DNA from: SABI01 sp963676605
Lineage (GTDB): Bacteria; Spirochaetota; Spirochaetia; Sphaerochaetales; Sphaerochaetaceae
Assembly: GCA_963676605.2 (NCBI GenBank)
Contig: CAXXSP010000058.1
Coordinates: 10,342 to 74,341 of the forward strand
Reading direction: 5' to 3'
Length of the DNA: 64,000 nt
The translations under genes were made by a program, and so were the position numbers. Position 1 is the first letter of the stretch; every line of letters starts with the position of its first letter. This document shows positions 8,621 to 18,277 of this stretch, piece by piece. The notes beneath the pieces were generated by a model that saw nothing but the letters and a program-made list of their open reading frames with translations, was not told the DNA's origin and did no database searches.

Positions 8621-10348
8621 CTATATCAGTTCGCAGAAGAATGTCGCTCTACTCTCAACATCTTCATCAGTTATATGCAGGGTCTTCGTACCCACCGAGT
8701 AGTGAGCCGAATTCCAGATTGCATCTGCCGTCGTATCAAGGGAGGAGCGGGTCCAACGGAAGCGGGAAGCCTCGTACGAAGCTGTGATCTCTTCCCCCTC
8801 CTGATAGACTCTCGCCTCGAGAGTTGTATCGGTCAGCGCTGGCCGGAAGATATTCCCCTGGTCAGAGACCACGATCAGATTCACTGCTGCAGCTCCCGCC
8901 TCCCCTTTCTCTCCTTTACCTGCCTTCGCCGCCTGGTAGGCGGTGGTAATCGCTTCAAGCTCCCCGAAGGAGGAGACTCCCCTTGCCGTATAGCGGTAGC
9001 TACTCACCCCATCCGTCCAGCTTTCACTGGTGATCACGGCCAGGGTATCAAGAGCCTGATCGCTCTGCCTGAGTGATACCACATCTCCGACGGCAACCAG
9101 CTGCTCCCTGAGAGTGAAGCGGTACTGGATATTTCCGTACTGCTGGTTACGGTAGAGTCCTGCTGCAAGCTTCTCTGCAGCTGCTTGGGAGAAGATGAAT
9201 TCACTGCTCTCCTCCGCAGGGTCAACTGCTCCTGCAGGAATCACCGTCTCCCTGATTGAGGAGCGGAAGAGCGCTCTTCCGTAGATCTCAAAGACATAGA
9301 GCTTCTGAGCCGTTTCGGTAGGGTTATAAAAGAGGACCTGTGCCTGGTGTTTCTCAAAGTTCTGCTTGAATACAGAGACTCCCGCCTCCGAAAGCGTAGA
9401 AAGCCTCTGGTTCTCCGTCGTTATGAGAGTGATATCCTCATTCTTCACTCTCGTCTTTCTTGACTGATAGGCAACATCAAGCCACTCGGTCTGGAATGTC
9501 TGGAAGGTGTCTATCACATCCCCATCTTCCGGGTAGTAGCGGTCAGGAAGGATATTCACTCCCGAGGAACCAGTATCAGTGCCGACCGGGAGGTTGGCTG
9601 TATAGAGCCGGACCTCCTCAAGAGTTTCCAACCCTGCCCAGCTCAATCTGATCCCTTCTGATGAGCTATCCTCCTTTGAGAGCTCAAAAGCATCCACCGT
9701 GGAGAGCTGCTGATCAATCACCGTGAAGGGGATATAGGTATCACGGTTCCACTGGTAGAGAAAGAACTGTCCTTCACTGTTCAAGCTGAACACATAGCCA
9801 TGATCTCTGAGGATAGAATCAAGCAGCTGCCGATAGGTATACTTTTCGGCTTCCACACTGACCATCTGGATCGTCTCTGCTGCAGCTATCCCGTCCGCAG
9901 CAATAGAGAGCGAGTCATACCCGGCTTCCAGAAGGATTGCTTCGTAGACTGATCGTACCGTGACCGCTGGATCAGCTATTGAAGCCGGTTGCTGGAAGTC
10001 TGATTGGAGAGGTAAATCAAGTTTCCAGGAATCATCCCGAATCTCCAGTGAGATGGTCTCAACCTGTTTCGTTTTCCTGAGGTCCAATGAGGGAGCGATA
10101 TACCCTGTAAAGAGTGGAGTCTCATCGGGGTAGTAGACCTTGCAGAGGATCTTCTCATTCGCTGGTGAAGACATGATCCGGGCAACGAGAAGCTGGTCAT
10201 ACTTCAGTTCCACCGAACAGGTATCGATCACGCTCTCACAGTTCTCATTGTAGAGATTCCGAGTCATAGAGTAACTGTTGGCTCTCACGAGATGAGAGAT
10301 ATCCATCGGATCAGTGAGGTCATGGAAGTAGAGGAATAACTGAATCAT
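8621..10348 (-). CDS. Phage tail hub / baseplate protein
   Basis: 575 residues. The N-terminal half (MIQLFLYFHDLTDPMDISHL, then KVYYPDETPLFTGYI and the DDSWKLDLPLQ region) matches the layout of siphovirus distal tail/hub proteins related to gp27 and Tal: a double beta-barrel that caps the tube. The middle region includes SILRDHGYVFSLNSEGQFFL, and the C-terminal segment (KGEKGEAGAAAVNLIV) links to an Ig-like terminal part. It sits directly after the tape measure, the usual place for this protein. ATG overlaps the tape-measure stop by four bases. Confidence 0.7.
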   Translation of the reverse strand: MIQLFLYFHDLTDPMDISHLVRANSYSMTRNLYNENCESVIDTCSVELKYDQLLVARIMSSPANEKILCKVYYPDETPLFTGYIAPSLDLRKTKQVETISLEIRDDSWKLDLPLQSDFQQPASIADPAVTVRSVYEAILLEAGYDSLSIAADGIAAAETIQMVSVEAEKYTYRQLLDSILRDHGYVFSLNSEGQFFLYQWNRDTYIPFTVIDQQLSTVDAFELSKEDSSSEGIRLSWAGLETLEEVRLYTANLPVGTDTGSSGVNILPDRYYPEDGDVIDTFQTFQTEWLDVAYQSRKTRVKNEDITLITTENQRLSTLSEAGVSVFKQNFEKHQAQVLFYNPTETAQKLYVFEIYGRALFRSSIRETVIPAGAVDPAEESSEFIFSQAAAEKLAAGLYRNQQYGNIQYRFTLREQLVAVGDVVSLRQSDQALDTLAVITSESWTDGVSSYRYTARGVSSFGELEAITTAYQAAKAGKGEKGEAGAAAVNLIVVSDQGNIFRPALTDTTLEARVYQEGEEITASYEASRFRWTRSSLDTTADAIWNSAHYSVGTKTLHITDEDVESRATFFCELI

Positions 10349-13300
10349 CCGGTTATCCTTCCCAGTTTCTTCAGCCGCTTTCCGGCAGCATCGAGCCTGG
10401 CATAGAGATCATCCACCCCGTACACATCTCCGGTGATCGTGATATGTATCGCCTGTCCGTCCGTACCTTGGGGCCCGTGAATATTGCTGCTGGTGATCGG
10501 AGAGATCTGTACTCTCTCCTTTCCTCCGGGGTTATCCCCTACTGCCATGAGCATGGGACCGGAGGTAATGAAGTCAGCTCCCCGGGCAGCACCGGGTACG
10601 GTGATCCCGTAGGTCTCTGCAAGGTCAGCAACTTCAGCATCAGAAAGGCCATCCATCGAAGCGATCGCTGCGAGGAGTTTCTCGTACTTATCAATCTCAG
10701 CCTCTAGCTTCTCATCTGCCCGGGTCCAGAACTTAGTCCAGCCAGAAAGTCCGTTCAGTTCATCCTGCAGCTCGGTGATTGTTCCCTGCACACCTTCGAT
10801 CAGCTGGGACTGGTTATCATAGGAATCCTCTGTCTCCTGGTAGGAGGTGTTGGAAGCCATTGCCTGGGAGAAATAGTCTTCCCCGGTGAGTTCCCCATGC
10901 TCCCAGCGGTCCCGGAGAATCTCCATCTCAAGATCATGCTGCGTTGCCAGCAGCTCCATCTGTTCGTTGATAGCTTCAGTTCTCTGATCTGCAAGCTCAG
11001 TCTCCAGGTCGAGCACATCGGCAAACAGCTCAGTGATCGCTGCATGCTGTTCATCAATGAGGTCATTGGCTTCACTGGTTGCCGAGATAGTATCGAAGAT
11101 AGCCTTGTTCAGTCCCTTGATGGCACCTTCTCCAAGAGCGATCAGGGGAGCAAACTGAGGGAAGGCAACCATCGCTGCATCCGCTGCCCCGCCGATCACC
11201 GTATCGATCGCAGACTCTGCTGCACCCGAGAGATCAAACTCACCGGAACCGAGGGAACCGATCGCATCCTCAAGGAATCCACTCAAGGCCGAGGTCATAG
11301 AATCAGCCAGGCTGTCCCAGGCTGATGCCGTCTCATCAGAGGCTGCTTTCAGATTTTTCAGAGCCTGTTCAATCTGATAAAGCTCCCACTCAGTATATTC
11401 CCCGGTTGCTGCAAGAGCTGCCAGTTTCTCTTCAAGAACCTGGGTCTTGCTTTCGGTCTCAGAAAGCTCGAGTCCCATACGGGCATACTGGTTTCGAAGG
11501 TTGAAGGCAGCTTCATCCACGGAAGAGAGGACCTCAGCAATACTTGATGTTTTCTCCCCCACTTCCAGGAATTCCCTATACTGTGCAATAAAGTCTTTCA
11601 GGAAATCGGTATCAGCTCCTGCCTGGATAAGTTCCTCGAAGGTCTTCTTCACTGCCACCTGTTTCTCATTGAACGAATCAAACTCACCACCGGCCAGTTC
11701 ATAGGCTGCAGCCATCTGTTCGATGGAAGTTATCTGGTCAGAGAGTTCAGCGCTCATATCAGAGAAAGAACCCGCAGGGAGGGAGGCTCCATCCTCAGGA
11801 AGATCAGCGAGGAATTCCTTGTAGGCAGCGATGAACCGGTCGAGATCTGAAGTATCGAGAGATCCGGAAGAGACGGCTTCATTGAGGAGTTTTCGTGCCG
11901 CCTGCTGCTTCCGCTCGAAGGAATCAAACTCAATCCCCGCCTTGCTATAGGCAGCAGAGAGCTTATCGATTGAGAGGATCTCAGCATCAAGTTCGCCTCC
12001 GGTAGGCAGTGAAGGCTTCTCCGCTCGTGAGTGTCAGGTTCCCGGTTTCATCTTCACTCAGTGCCAGAAACTCGCGGTACTTGGTGATAAAAGCATCAAG
12101 GGTATCAGTATCAGCTCCGCTGGTCGCCAGAGCTTCGAAGCCCCGCTGGACCTGAGCTGCTGCTTCTTGCTGAACCCGTCGAACTCACTACCTGCTCTGA
12201 GGTAGGCAGCTTGAAGCTGATCAACTGCATTGAGCTGGGCATCGAGCTCTGAAGTGAGGGAAGAGAAATCGATAGCGGGAGTCTCGGCAGGACTCTTTTC
12301 CCACCTCAGCGAGGAATTCCCGGTAGGTACCAATGAATTCATCGAGGTGTTCAGTGTTGATCACGCCAACCGGAAACCAGCTCAGTCAGAGCCTTTCTGG
12401 CTGCAAGCTGTTTTTCTGTGAAGGAATCAAAGGTGACTCCTGCCTTCTCATTCGCTTCAGAGAGGCGGTCGATTGCCGAGAACTGGGATTCAATTGCTGC
12501 ATTTGTCTTCTCAAGCGCTTCATGACTTGCCTGGTACTTGGCTATATTGCTCTCAATAGTGAAGGTGGCACTCCGCTCCCGCTGTCTGCTCGGCAAGCTG
12601 ATCCTTAAGCTGCTGGAGTTTGCCCTCTTCTGCCTTGATCTTCTCCAGGACACTTTCGACGATGGTATCCCCGCCGACGGCTTCCCGAATCCAGTCAGCC
12701 CCGCCATAGAACCATTTCTTGGCAAGGTTGTCGGGATTCGCATAGCTTTCAAGATCCTGATAGAGTTCATCAACTTTTTCCTGCTGCCGGGCAATGGCAG
12801 CTGAAAGATCGGCAGTGGGATCTCCGGCGAGGGCAGCATCATAGTTCTTCTTCGCCTGGGTCGCTTCATTCCAGGCTTCGATCTGCTCGGCGATCTTCAG
12901 CTTGATCGGGGTGAAGAAATTGCTTGTCACTTCTCCGATGATCTCCTTGCGTTCCTTCCAGGCTTCGTCATAGCGCCTGGCCACATCGAGAGCGAGGACG
13001 GTCTCTGAGGAGACATTCGCCAGGGCATTTTTACTCTGGCTGTAGGCGATCTCAAGACGTGCCTGCGCCTGAGCCTGAAGAAGTGCTTCCCCGGAAAGAC
13101 CGGTCATACCCTGCTCAAGGAGCTTCGCCTGGACAGCGGAGTCCCTGACAATAACACCCCACTTCTTCATCGACTCACCTTCCCCGCTCATGAGCTTGGT
13201 GAGGTCTGAAGTTGCCGCAGCAGCGTCCCCGATATTCGGATTCAGCTTCGCCAGGGCTGCTCCAAGGTAGGCAGCCTTCTCGGTAAGATTCAGTGCTTCA

Positions 13301-13965
13301 ACTCCTGCCAACCCGAACCCGGTCAACAGGTCCCCGGTCTCAGCCAGGATACCCATCATGGTACTGTCAGCGTAATTGAACGTATCAGCAAGCTTCTTCA
13401 CCCGCTCGGTTGCCAGGTCGGTGATTCCTTCATAGGTGATCGCGAACTTCTGGGCTCTTGCCTCCGATTCCTCAAAGGCTTCCCCTGAGTCCCTGATCAT
13501 GGAGACCGCTGAACTGATCGCAGCAGTCATTCCCACGAACGGAAGTACCGACCGCATGAAGGTTCCCGTCACTGCTGAAGCCGTCTTCATGGTTGCTGAG
13601 TAGGCTCTGTTTGCTGAGGTAAGTTTCTGTAGGGCTGCCGTGTTACTGTCATACCGGCCTTTAAGGCGGGTGACCGTTGAGTCCAGCGGGTCCATCCCCT
13701 GCCTGATGAGACGCTCGATTTCACGACGAAGGAGTTGCTTGCTCTTTTCAAGGGCAGCAGTCTCCCCGCCGAAGTACTTTGCCGCTTTCGCATTGCGTGA
13801 GAGCTTTTCTTCAAATTTGTCGAGATGTCTTGCACTGGCAGCCTGGTCAAGTTTGGATACAGAAGCACCTGCTGATTTCGCCTCTGCCTGAAATGCTTTC
13901 AGGCTGGCTTCAGCACGTTTGCTGTCAGCATCGATGACTAACTGTATCTTGGCTCCGCTCGGCAT
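10345..13965 (-). pseudogene. Tail tape measure protein, several frame breaks
   Basis: The N-terminal part starts at ATG 13965 (MPSGAKIQLVIDADSKRAEA); the C-terminal part is open to 10345 (MSAELSDQITSIEQM onward). Between 12580 and 12000 the frame changes five times. Removing one base at about 12579, 12368, 12301 and 12022, and adding one near 12160, restores a continuous protein of ~1200 residues. The restored region has four tandem modules of ~83 residues, each with 'AID/SID..L..AY..AG..FDSF..KQ' then 'YREFL' or 'YKEFL'. Hydrophobic core segments (GTFMRSVLPFVGMTAAISSA) are typical of tape measures, which set tail length and enter the host envelope. Position and length support the call; whether the breaks are real is uncertain. 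Confidence 0.75.
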
Positions 13966-13987
13966 ACCGGCAGCTTCTCCCTTTTCC

Positions 13988-14230
13988 CTAGTTCTCCTCC
14001 CACCTCTGCATCGAGGCAAGTTCTGCTTCAAATCGTTTGATCCACCGAATCACCACCGGTCTCTCATCGAGGGTCCCTTTCCCGTGAGGAAGGACCTGGA
14101 GGACATGGTAGTCATGCCAAATCCCATACAGATTCACGAACAGAGGAGTCCGTAAGCCTGCGATCATCTTCCCCTCGATATAGCCCTCCGGCTCCGGGAC
14201 CGGAATCCTCGGAGGGTCTCGTCCTTCCAT
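13988..14230 (-). CDS. Small phage tail protein, tail-assembly region
   Basis: 80 residues, between the tail chaperone-like gene and the tape measure. It is rich in Trp and Arg (FVNLYGIWHDYHVLQVLPHG, WIKRFEAELASMQRWEEN). Small proteins here often serve as the second (GT-type) part of the tail-assembly chaperone, but no slippery heptamer or motif was identified. Function unassigned. Confidence 0.55.
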   Translation of the reverse strand: MEGRDPPRIPVPEPEGYIEGKMIAGLRTPLFVNLYGIWHDYHVLQVLPHGKGTLDERPVVIRWIKRFEAELASMQRWEEN

Positions 14231-14277
14231 CCATTCAACTGCGAACCAGCCCAGAAAAGAGAGCTGGAACGCAGCAA

Positions 14278-14625
14278 TCAGTTTTTTGCGTCTGTCTCAT
14301 CCGGTTCCTCATAGAAGAGGTGGTAGATGATCTCTTTCAGGAGCTCGGAGGCCTTCCGGCTCTTTGCTGCAAGAAGTTTTTCAGCGGTATCAATAGTCTC
14401 TTTCCCCACTGTGAAGTTGGAGATAGAGAATATCTTCCTTGCGATCCGGTTGTAATCGTACATCTTCCGATAAACCCCGTTATCGTTGAGGGTATACTCG
14501 TATTCAGCCATCTCACGGGCAGTGAGGTGATCGAGCTCGATAACGATCTGCTCTGTTGCAGGCAGCTGCTCATTTCCCCACAATCTCGGAACAAACCGCT
14601 CATGCAGTGCTGCACTAATCTCCAC
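14278..14625 (-). CDS. Putative tail assembly chaperone
   Basis: 115 residues, mostly helical and acidic (IVIELDHLTAREMAEYEYTL...ETIDTAEKLLAAKSRKASEL). It has the size and position of a lambda gpG-like tail assembly chaperone, between the tail tube and the tape measure. Its start overlaps the end of the small gene at 14615-14818. The family is inferred from synteny and composition only. Confidence 0.5.
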   Translation of the reverse strand: MEISAALHERFVPRLWGNEQLPATEQIVIELDHLTAREMAEYEYTLNDNGVYRKMYDYNRIARKIFSISNFTVGKETIDTAEKLLAAKSRKASELLKEIIYHLFYEEPDETDAKN

Positions 14626-14818
14626 TCTTTTCCTCCTGCACCTTTTTTGTTCTGACGAACTTCCCGGTATGCTTTGCCAGGGTACGAATGGTGATCGTCG
14701 TGATCACCTCTTCCCCCAGATACCGGGTCTCCTTATGCTCCGCATTGGAGATCTCTTCCCCATTCTCTGTATGGATGGAGAAGTCTCCAGGCCTGATTCT
14801 CTTAATTCTCAGTTCCAT
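14615..14818 (-). CDS. Small phage tail-region protein
   Basis: 67 residues, basic and beta-rich (MELRIKRIRPGDFSIHTENG, EEVITTITIRTLAKHTGKFV). It overlaps the following gene by 11 bases and begins 10 bases after the tail-tube stop. Not recognised; probably structural or assembly-related because of its place in the late operon. Confidence 0.5.
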   Translation of the reverse strand: MELRIKRIRPGDFSIHTENGEEISNAEHKETRYLGEEVITTITIRTLAKHTGKFVRTKKVQEEKSGD

Positions 14819-14828
14819 CTACTCACCC

Positions 14829-15480
14829 CTATGCTACGGTCTTGAGATAGGTATCCCGGTAGTTCAGCTGTAGCTGCAGGGAGAAGTCCTGGTTACCTTT
14901 CAATGGTTTGTTCAGGGTCACTGAGGTGATCAGTCCTGAAAGGATCGTCCACTCTTCACTCTCCCCGCTCACTGCCGACTCATAGGCACAGACCCCGAAG
15001 ATGATCTCATCTCCCTTCGGCTCAGTTACCGTGATCGAGCCTGCACCATCATCGATACTCAGGGTGCCGGTCCGGTTCTTCAGTTCGTTCTGCAGCTCAT
15101 CGCCGATCCGGTTGTACCCGCTCAAAGAGTAGGTGCTGTTCGGGTAGCCCTCATCCTGGAAGTGAGCAGAAGAATCTCCCTGGACAGTATCTTCCACCAC
15201 TCCTCTGCTTGCAGACAATTCTCCGTCGGCAGCCCACTCGATCACCGAAGCTTCGAGGGGAATCACGTTGTCACCCTCAGCCGGGGTGATCAGATCATCA
15301 GAAGTATGGAAGATCGTTCCAACCTTCTTACCCCGCTGGGAGTGTACTGGCACTCGCATGCTTTGCCGCCACCAGGTACCAGCCTGCTGTGAGCTTAAGA
15401 AGCCCGTCACCGGAGATCTGTGCCCCGGGTTTGAAATAGTAATGCTTGCCGTCTTTACCGGCAGGTCGTTCTTTCGACAT
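14829..15480 (-). pseudogene. Major tail tube protein, one frame break
   Basis: The true start is ATG at 15480 (MSKERPAGKDGKHYYFKPGA). That frame ends early at a TAA. Removing one base near 15330 joins it to the frame ending at 14829 (KKVGTIFHTSDDLITPAEGD...LQLQLNYRDTYLKTVA), giving ~216 residues. The beta-rich pattern (SDDLITPAEGDNVIPLEASV, WTILSGLITSVTLN, FSLQLQLNYRDTYL) and its position after the tail terminator fit a siphovirus tail tube protein that polymerises around the tape measure. The break is a single inserted base, like others in this prophage. Confidence 0.65.
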
Positions 15481-15492
15481 AATCTCTCCTTA

Positions 15493-15900
15493 TCAATAGA
15501 GTCTGTTCATTCGTACCTGCAGCTGCACCATCACAGCAGCATGTACCTGCGGCCCGCTCGGCCACTTCTCTTCCCCCGTTATCGAGGTTTCCGTGAAGGC
15601 TTCCCCAAAGGTCCCACCGGCATCGAGGCTTTCAATCACCAGATCCTGGTACTGGTCCATCCGGGCATCACTGCCCGAAGGGAGCCTGATCTCTACAGTC
15701 ACCTCTCCGAGCCGCTGATCCTCATCAATCGCCGAGCCCCACATGGACACCGTCCCCACACAGTCATACTCGCCCCGGTTATCATCTACCCGGTAGAGTC
15801 CCCAGTTCTGCACTGGCGCTAAACCTGCTTCAGCCAATCGTTCATTCAGATCCACCTTCAGGTGATCAATGACCTGCTGCAGCTTTTCCTTCGTCCTCAC
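15493..15900 (-). CDS. Tail terminator-like protein (gpU position)
   Basis: 135 residues. The N-terminal helix (EKLQQVIDHLKVDLNERLAE) and the following beta sheet (DCVGTVSMWGSAI, GEVTVEIRLPSG, HAAVMVQLQVRMNRLY) fit minor tail proteins that cap the tail tube. It overlaps the upstream gp10/Z-like gene by four bases (ATGA type), and the tail tube gene follows. Assignment rests on synteny with lambda FII-Z-U-V. Confidence 0.55.
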   Translation of the reverse strand: MRTKEKLQQVIDHLKVDLNERLAEAGLAPVQNWGLYRVDDNRGEYDCVGTVSMWGSAIDEDQRLGEVTVEIRLPSGSDARMDQYQDLVIESLDAGGTFGEAFTETSITGEEKWPSGPQVHAAVMVQLQVRMNRLY

Positions 15901-16295
15901 CTGGTAAACTCCTTCAACACTTCCTGCTCAAACTCACGCGCCCAGAGGTGAACCTGAGCTTGAGCCTCCTGGGGAACCTTCCTCGTCACGACCCACTTCC
16001 CCTGTTCCTTCTTCCCCGACCGGAGTAATCGTCCCCGCTCGAAAAGATTCATAGGAATAGAAGTCAGTCGAGCCTTCTCCCCTCTCCCGGAGATCCGGTA
16101 GTTCACCATGCTTCTTCCAAGAGAATCCTGACTCTTGGTAAGCAGGATCTCCTGTCCCGAGAGGAACTGGCTTTTCATCAGTGCCTTGATTCTCGTTGCC
16201 GTGAAACCGAGGTAGCGGCTCCGCATTTCAGGGAACCGCTCGACTACCCGCTCCAGGGCTTCAAGGTCTACAAAGGCATGTGCTGAGAACCTCAT
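15897..16295 (-). CDS. Head-tail/tail completion protein (gpZ or gp10-like)
   Basis: 132 residues, basic. The sequence (FVDLEALERVVERFPEMRSR, then RIKALMKSQFLSGQ and a C-terminal helix EFEQEVLKEFTR) resembles the minor tail/tail-completion proteins that follow the head-tail joining protein in lambda-like phages. It overlaps genes on both sides by four bases, a tightly coupled late operon. Confidence 0.55.
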   Translation of the reverse strand: MRFSAHAFVDLEALERVVERFPEMRSRYLGFTATRIKALMKSQFLSGQEILLTKSQDSLGRSMVNYRISGRGEKARLTSIPMNLFERGRLLRSGKKEQGKWVVTRKVPQEAQAQVHLWAREFEQEVLKEFTR

Positions 16296-16615
16296 AACTG
16301 CAGCTCCAGGGTGGTGATCCCGTCTCGTCCAGGTTCACGAATATTCATGACCTGGTAGGTTTTACCCAGAATCTTCAGCGTCATTCCGGTTCTGATCCGA
16401 ACCGGCATGGCTACCTCATATACCCTGATCGCAGCATACCGGGAAGGAATCGGGATCGGGCCGTCACCTGCGAGCTCCCGGTAGGAGTGCTCGAAGATAC
16501 CTGAGACCTCATGCTCATCTTCCCCATCAAGAATGAGGAAGGGTATGGAAACCTCGCTTCCCCCGATGAGGGAGGCAGTATCAGAGGCTACCTGACCCCA
16601 GAATTCCGTTCCCAT
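16292..16615 (-). CDS. Head-tail joining protein (FII-like)
   Basis: 107 residues, beta-rich. It contains SIPFLILDGEDEHEVSGIFE and the C-terminal barrel YAAIRVYEVAMPVRIRTGMT-LKILGKTYQVMNI, which has the form of the small barrel connector proteins that attach tails to heads. It lies three bases after the capsid gene and overlaps the tail completion gene. Confidence 0.65.
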   Translation of the reverse strand: MGTEFWGQVASDTASLIGGSEVSIPFLILDGEDEHEVSGIFEHSYRELAGDGPIPIPSRYAAIRVYEVAMPVRIRTGMTLKILGKTYQVMNIREPGRDGITTLELQL

Positions 16616-16618
16616 CGC

Positions 16619-17656
16619 TTACGCCACCTTCACCACGCTGTAGGAGTCGATATCGATCGGCACCATAAGTGGACAGCTTCGGAGACGGGTGATCACCTGG
16701 TCGGGATTGGTCTCCTTCAGCTGGTCGAGCATATACTCGGCCTGCACCATATCCATGTACTCGGAGTCGAAGAACCCGGTGAAGTACTGGTCATAGCGGG
16801 TTTCTTTACTTCCTACCCAGATCCAGCCGTCCGGGGCATAGCGCTTGGTTTCGGTCCCATCGAAGTACCTGCCGCCATAGACCCAGATCTCGACGGTTGC
16901 CTCGGTGAGTTCCAGAGCTCCCTTCAGCGAAGCCTGCATGGCAGGATTGTAGGAAGGAGCATTGAGGTTCCCGAAGCTGATCCAGCGGGAAGAAGCGGGA
17001 GAGCCCATCATGGCCATAACTTTCTTGTTGTTCCTGAAAGCCTGCCATGCTGTGATACTCATGATCACCATATTCGTTGGGGTACCGGACTCCTCCTCAT
17101 TGAGAGCGATGATATCATCGAGATCCTTGAAGGGATCTGAAGAATCAGAGGTCCACTTGGTAGTCAGCTCCACCTTGTGAGTAGATTTCAGACCGAAGTC
17201 GAAAGTCTTATCCCCTGCGGTGATCTTCCCGGTAAAGAGCGCCGAAGAGCACTGGTATTCAACGGTTCTCAGCCAGCGGCTTCTCAGTTCCCTGGTATTG
17301 CGTACCAGCTCATCCACCCCGGTCTTCACCCCGTGAGTCCCGAAGGGAGTTACCCCTGCAGGCCGCTTCGAGGCATGGGTATAGTTGAAGGCCACCGATT
17401 CATTGATGAAGGGAGGCTGGAACTCGTCGGTCGAGTAGCCTGACTTCGAGATAAGCCTTGCCGGTTCTTGGTGCTCGGTGTAGCCTGCCATGTACCTGGA
17501 TTTGTTGATCTTATCGACCATGACCTTTACATCGGCAGTCACGACCTTCTGGCTCTGGGAGTTCCCCCAGAGGGTTGAGTAGAGAAACATGGGATTACCC
17601 AAGGTCTGCTCATAGGCCCGGGCCATCTGTTCCCGGGTAAAGATATCTACGGTCAT
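16619..17656 (-). CDS. Major capsid protein, lambda gpE family
   Basis: 345 residues, the usual length for this family. Features of the E-family shell protein include the N-terminal arm, a KINKSRYMAGYTEHQEPARL segment, and the domain around MVIMSITAWQAFRNNKKVMA. The C-terminal GSKETRYDQYFTGFFDSEYM matches the 'G...R....FTGFF' type motif that recurs in gpE homologues. It is preceded by decoration and protease/scaffold genes in the lambda order C-D-E. Its ATG overlaps the stop of the decoration gene by one base. Confidence 0.85.
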   Translation of the reverse strand: MTVDIFTREQMARAYEQTLGNPMFLYSTLWGNSQSQKVVTADVKVMVDKINKSRYMAGYTEHQEPARLISKSGYSTDEFQPPFINESVAFNYTHASKRPAGVTPFGTHGVKTGVDELVRNTRELRSRWLRTVEYQCSSALFTGKITAGDKTFDFGLKSTHKVELTTKWTSDSSDPFKDLDDIIALNEEESGTPTNMVIMSITAWQAFRNNKKVMAMMGSPASSRWISFGNLNAPSYNPAMQASLKGALELTEATVEIWVYGGRYFDGTETKRYAPDGWIWVGSKETRYDQYFTGFFDSEYMDMVQAEYMLDQLKETNPDQVITRLRSCPLMVPIDIDSYSVVKVA

Positions 17657-18273
17657 TAGTAGTTCCCTCCTGTAGTCTCAATCTGAATCATGCTCTTCAC
17701 TCTCATCTGATCCCGGTAGGCAGCAATACTCTCACCCTCGGGAACAATCAGGAGTGCTGCATCAAACTCTCCACTCTCCCAGCCTTTGCTCGGTACATCA
17801 GCCTCTGATGCATCAACATCAAGCATCAGAACCTGCTCTGCAGTCCCAGTACCATCAACTGCATCAGCTGCTACCATTTTGTGCTTTCCAGTACCGCTCA
17901 CGGTAATCGTGAAGAAGTCCCCGGCCACAAAGGCTGCTGCTCCGGCAGCAACAGTCAGATTCAGCTCCCGTGAAGTGAAAGCTTCATCAAGCACCGCTAC
18001 TCCACAGGCATCTCCCTCCGGGGAGAGTACATTGAAGCCGGAGCCGTTGCAGATCAGCTGGTAGACTCCCTTCTTCACCAGGGGACCGACTGAGATACTT
18101 CCCACCGTCCCGTCTCCGGTATTACCGGCATCAGCTGCAGCGGCTGCAGCACTCTTGATCTCGGAGAGGACAGTACCTTTGAGCAGGTTCTGCCCTGCAG
18201 CGATAACATTCGCTTTCGCGGTGACCCAGCCTCCAAGCAGTACGTTCCGTACTTCACTCACATTTGTAGCCAT
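17656..18273 (-). CDS. Head decoration protein (gpD family)
   Basis: 205 residues, Ala- and Gly-rich. AGQNLLKGTVLSEI, then GVYQLICNGSGFNVLSPEGD and CGVAVLDEAF are typical of lambda gpD-type head-stabilising proteins, which bind the expanded capsid. This copy is longer than lambda gpD (110 residues) because of an inserted middle region (LTVAAGAAAFVAGDFFTITV). It sits between the protease and the capsid gene. Confidence 0.8.
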   Translation of the reverse strand: MATNVSEVRNVLLGGWVTAKANVIAAGQNLLKGTVLSEIKSAAAAAADAGNTGDGTVGSISVGPLVKKGVYQLICNGSGFNVLSPEGDACGVAVLDEAFTSRELNLTVAAGAAAFVAGDFFTITVSGTGKHKMVAADAVDGTGTAEQVLMLDVDASEADVPSKGWESGEFDAALLIVPEGESIAAYRDQMRVKSMIQIETTGGNY

Positions 18274-18277
18274 CTAC

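Noticed and set aside
12351..12869. Separate gene of 172 codons
   Set aside because: The N-terminal two-thirds are an off-frame reading of the tape measure; only the end (ATFTIESNIAKYQ...) is true tape-measure sequence after a frame break.
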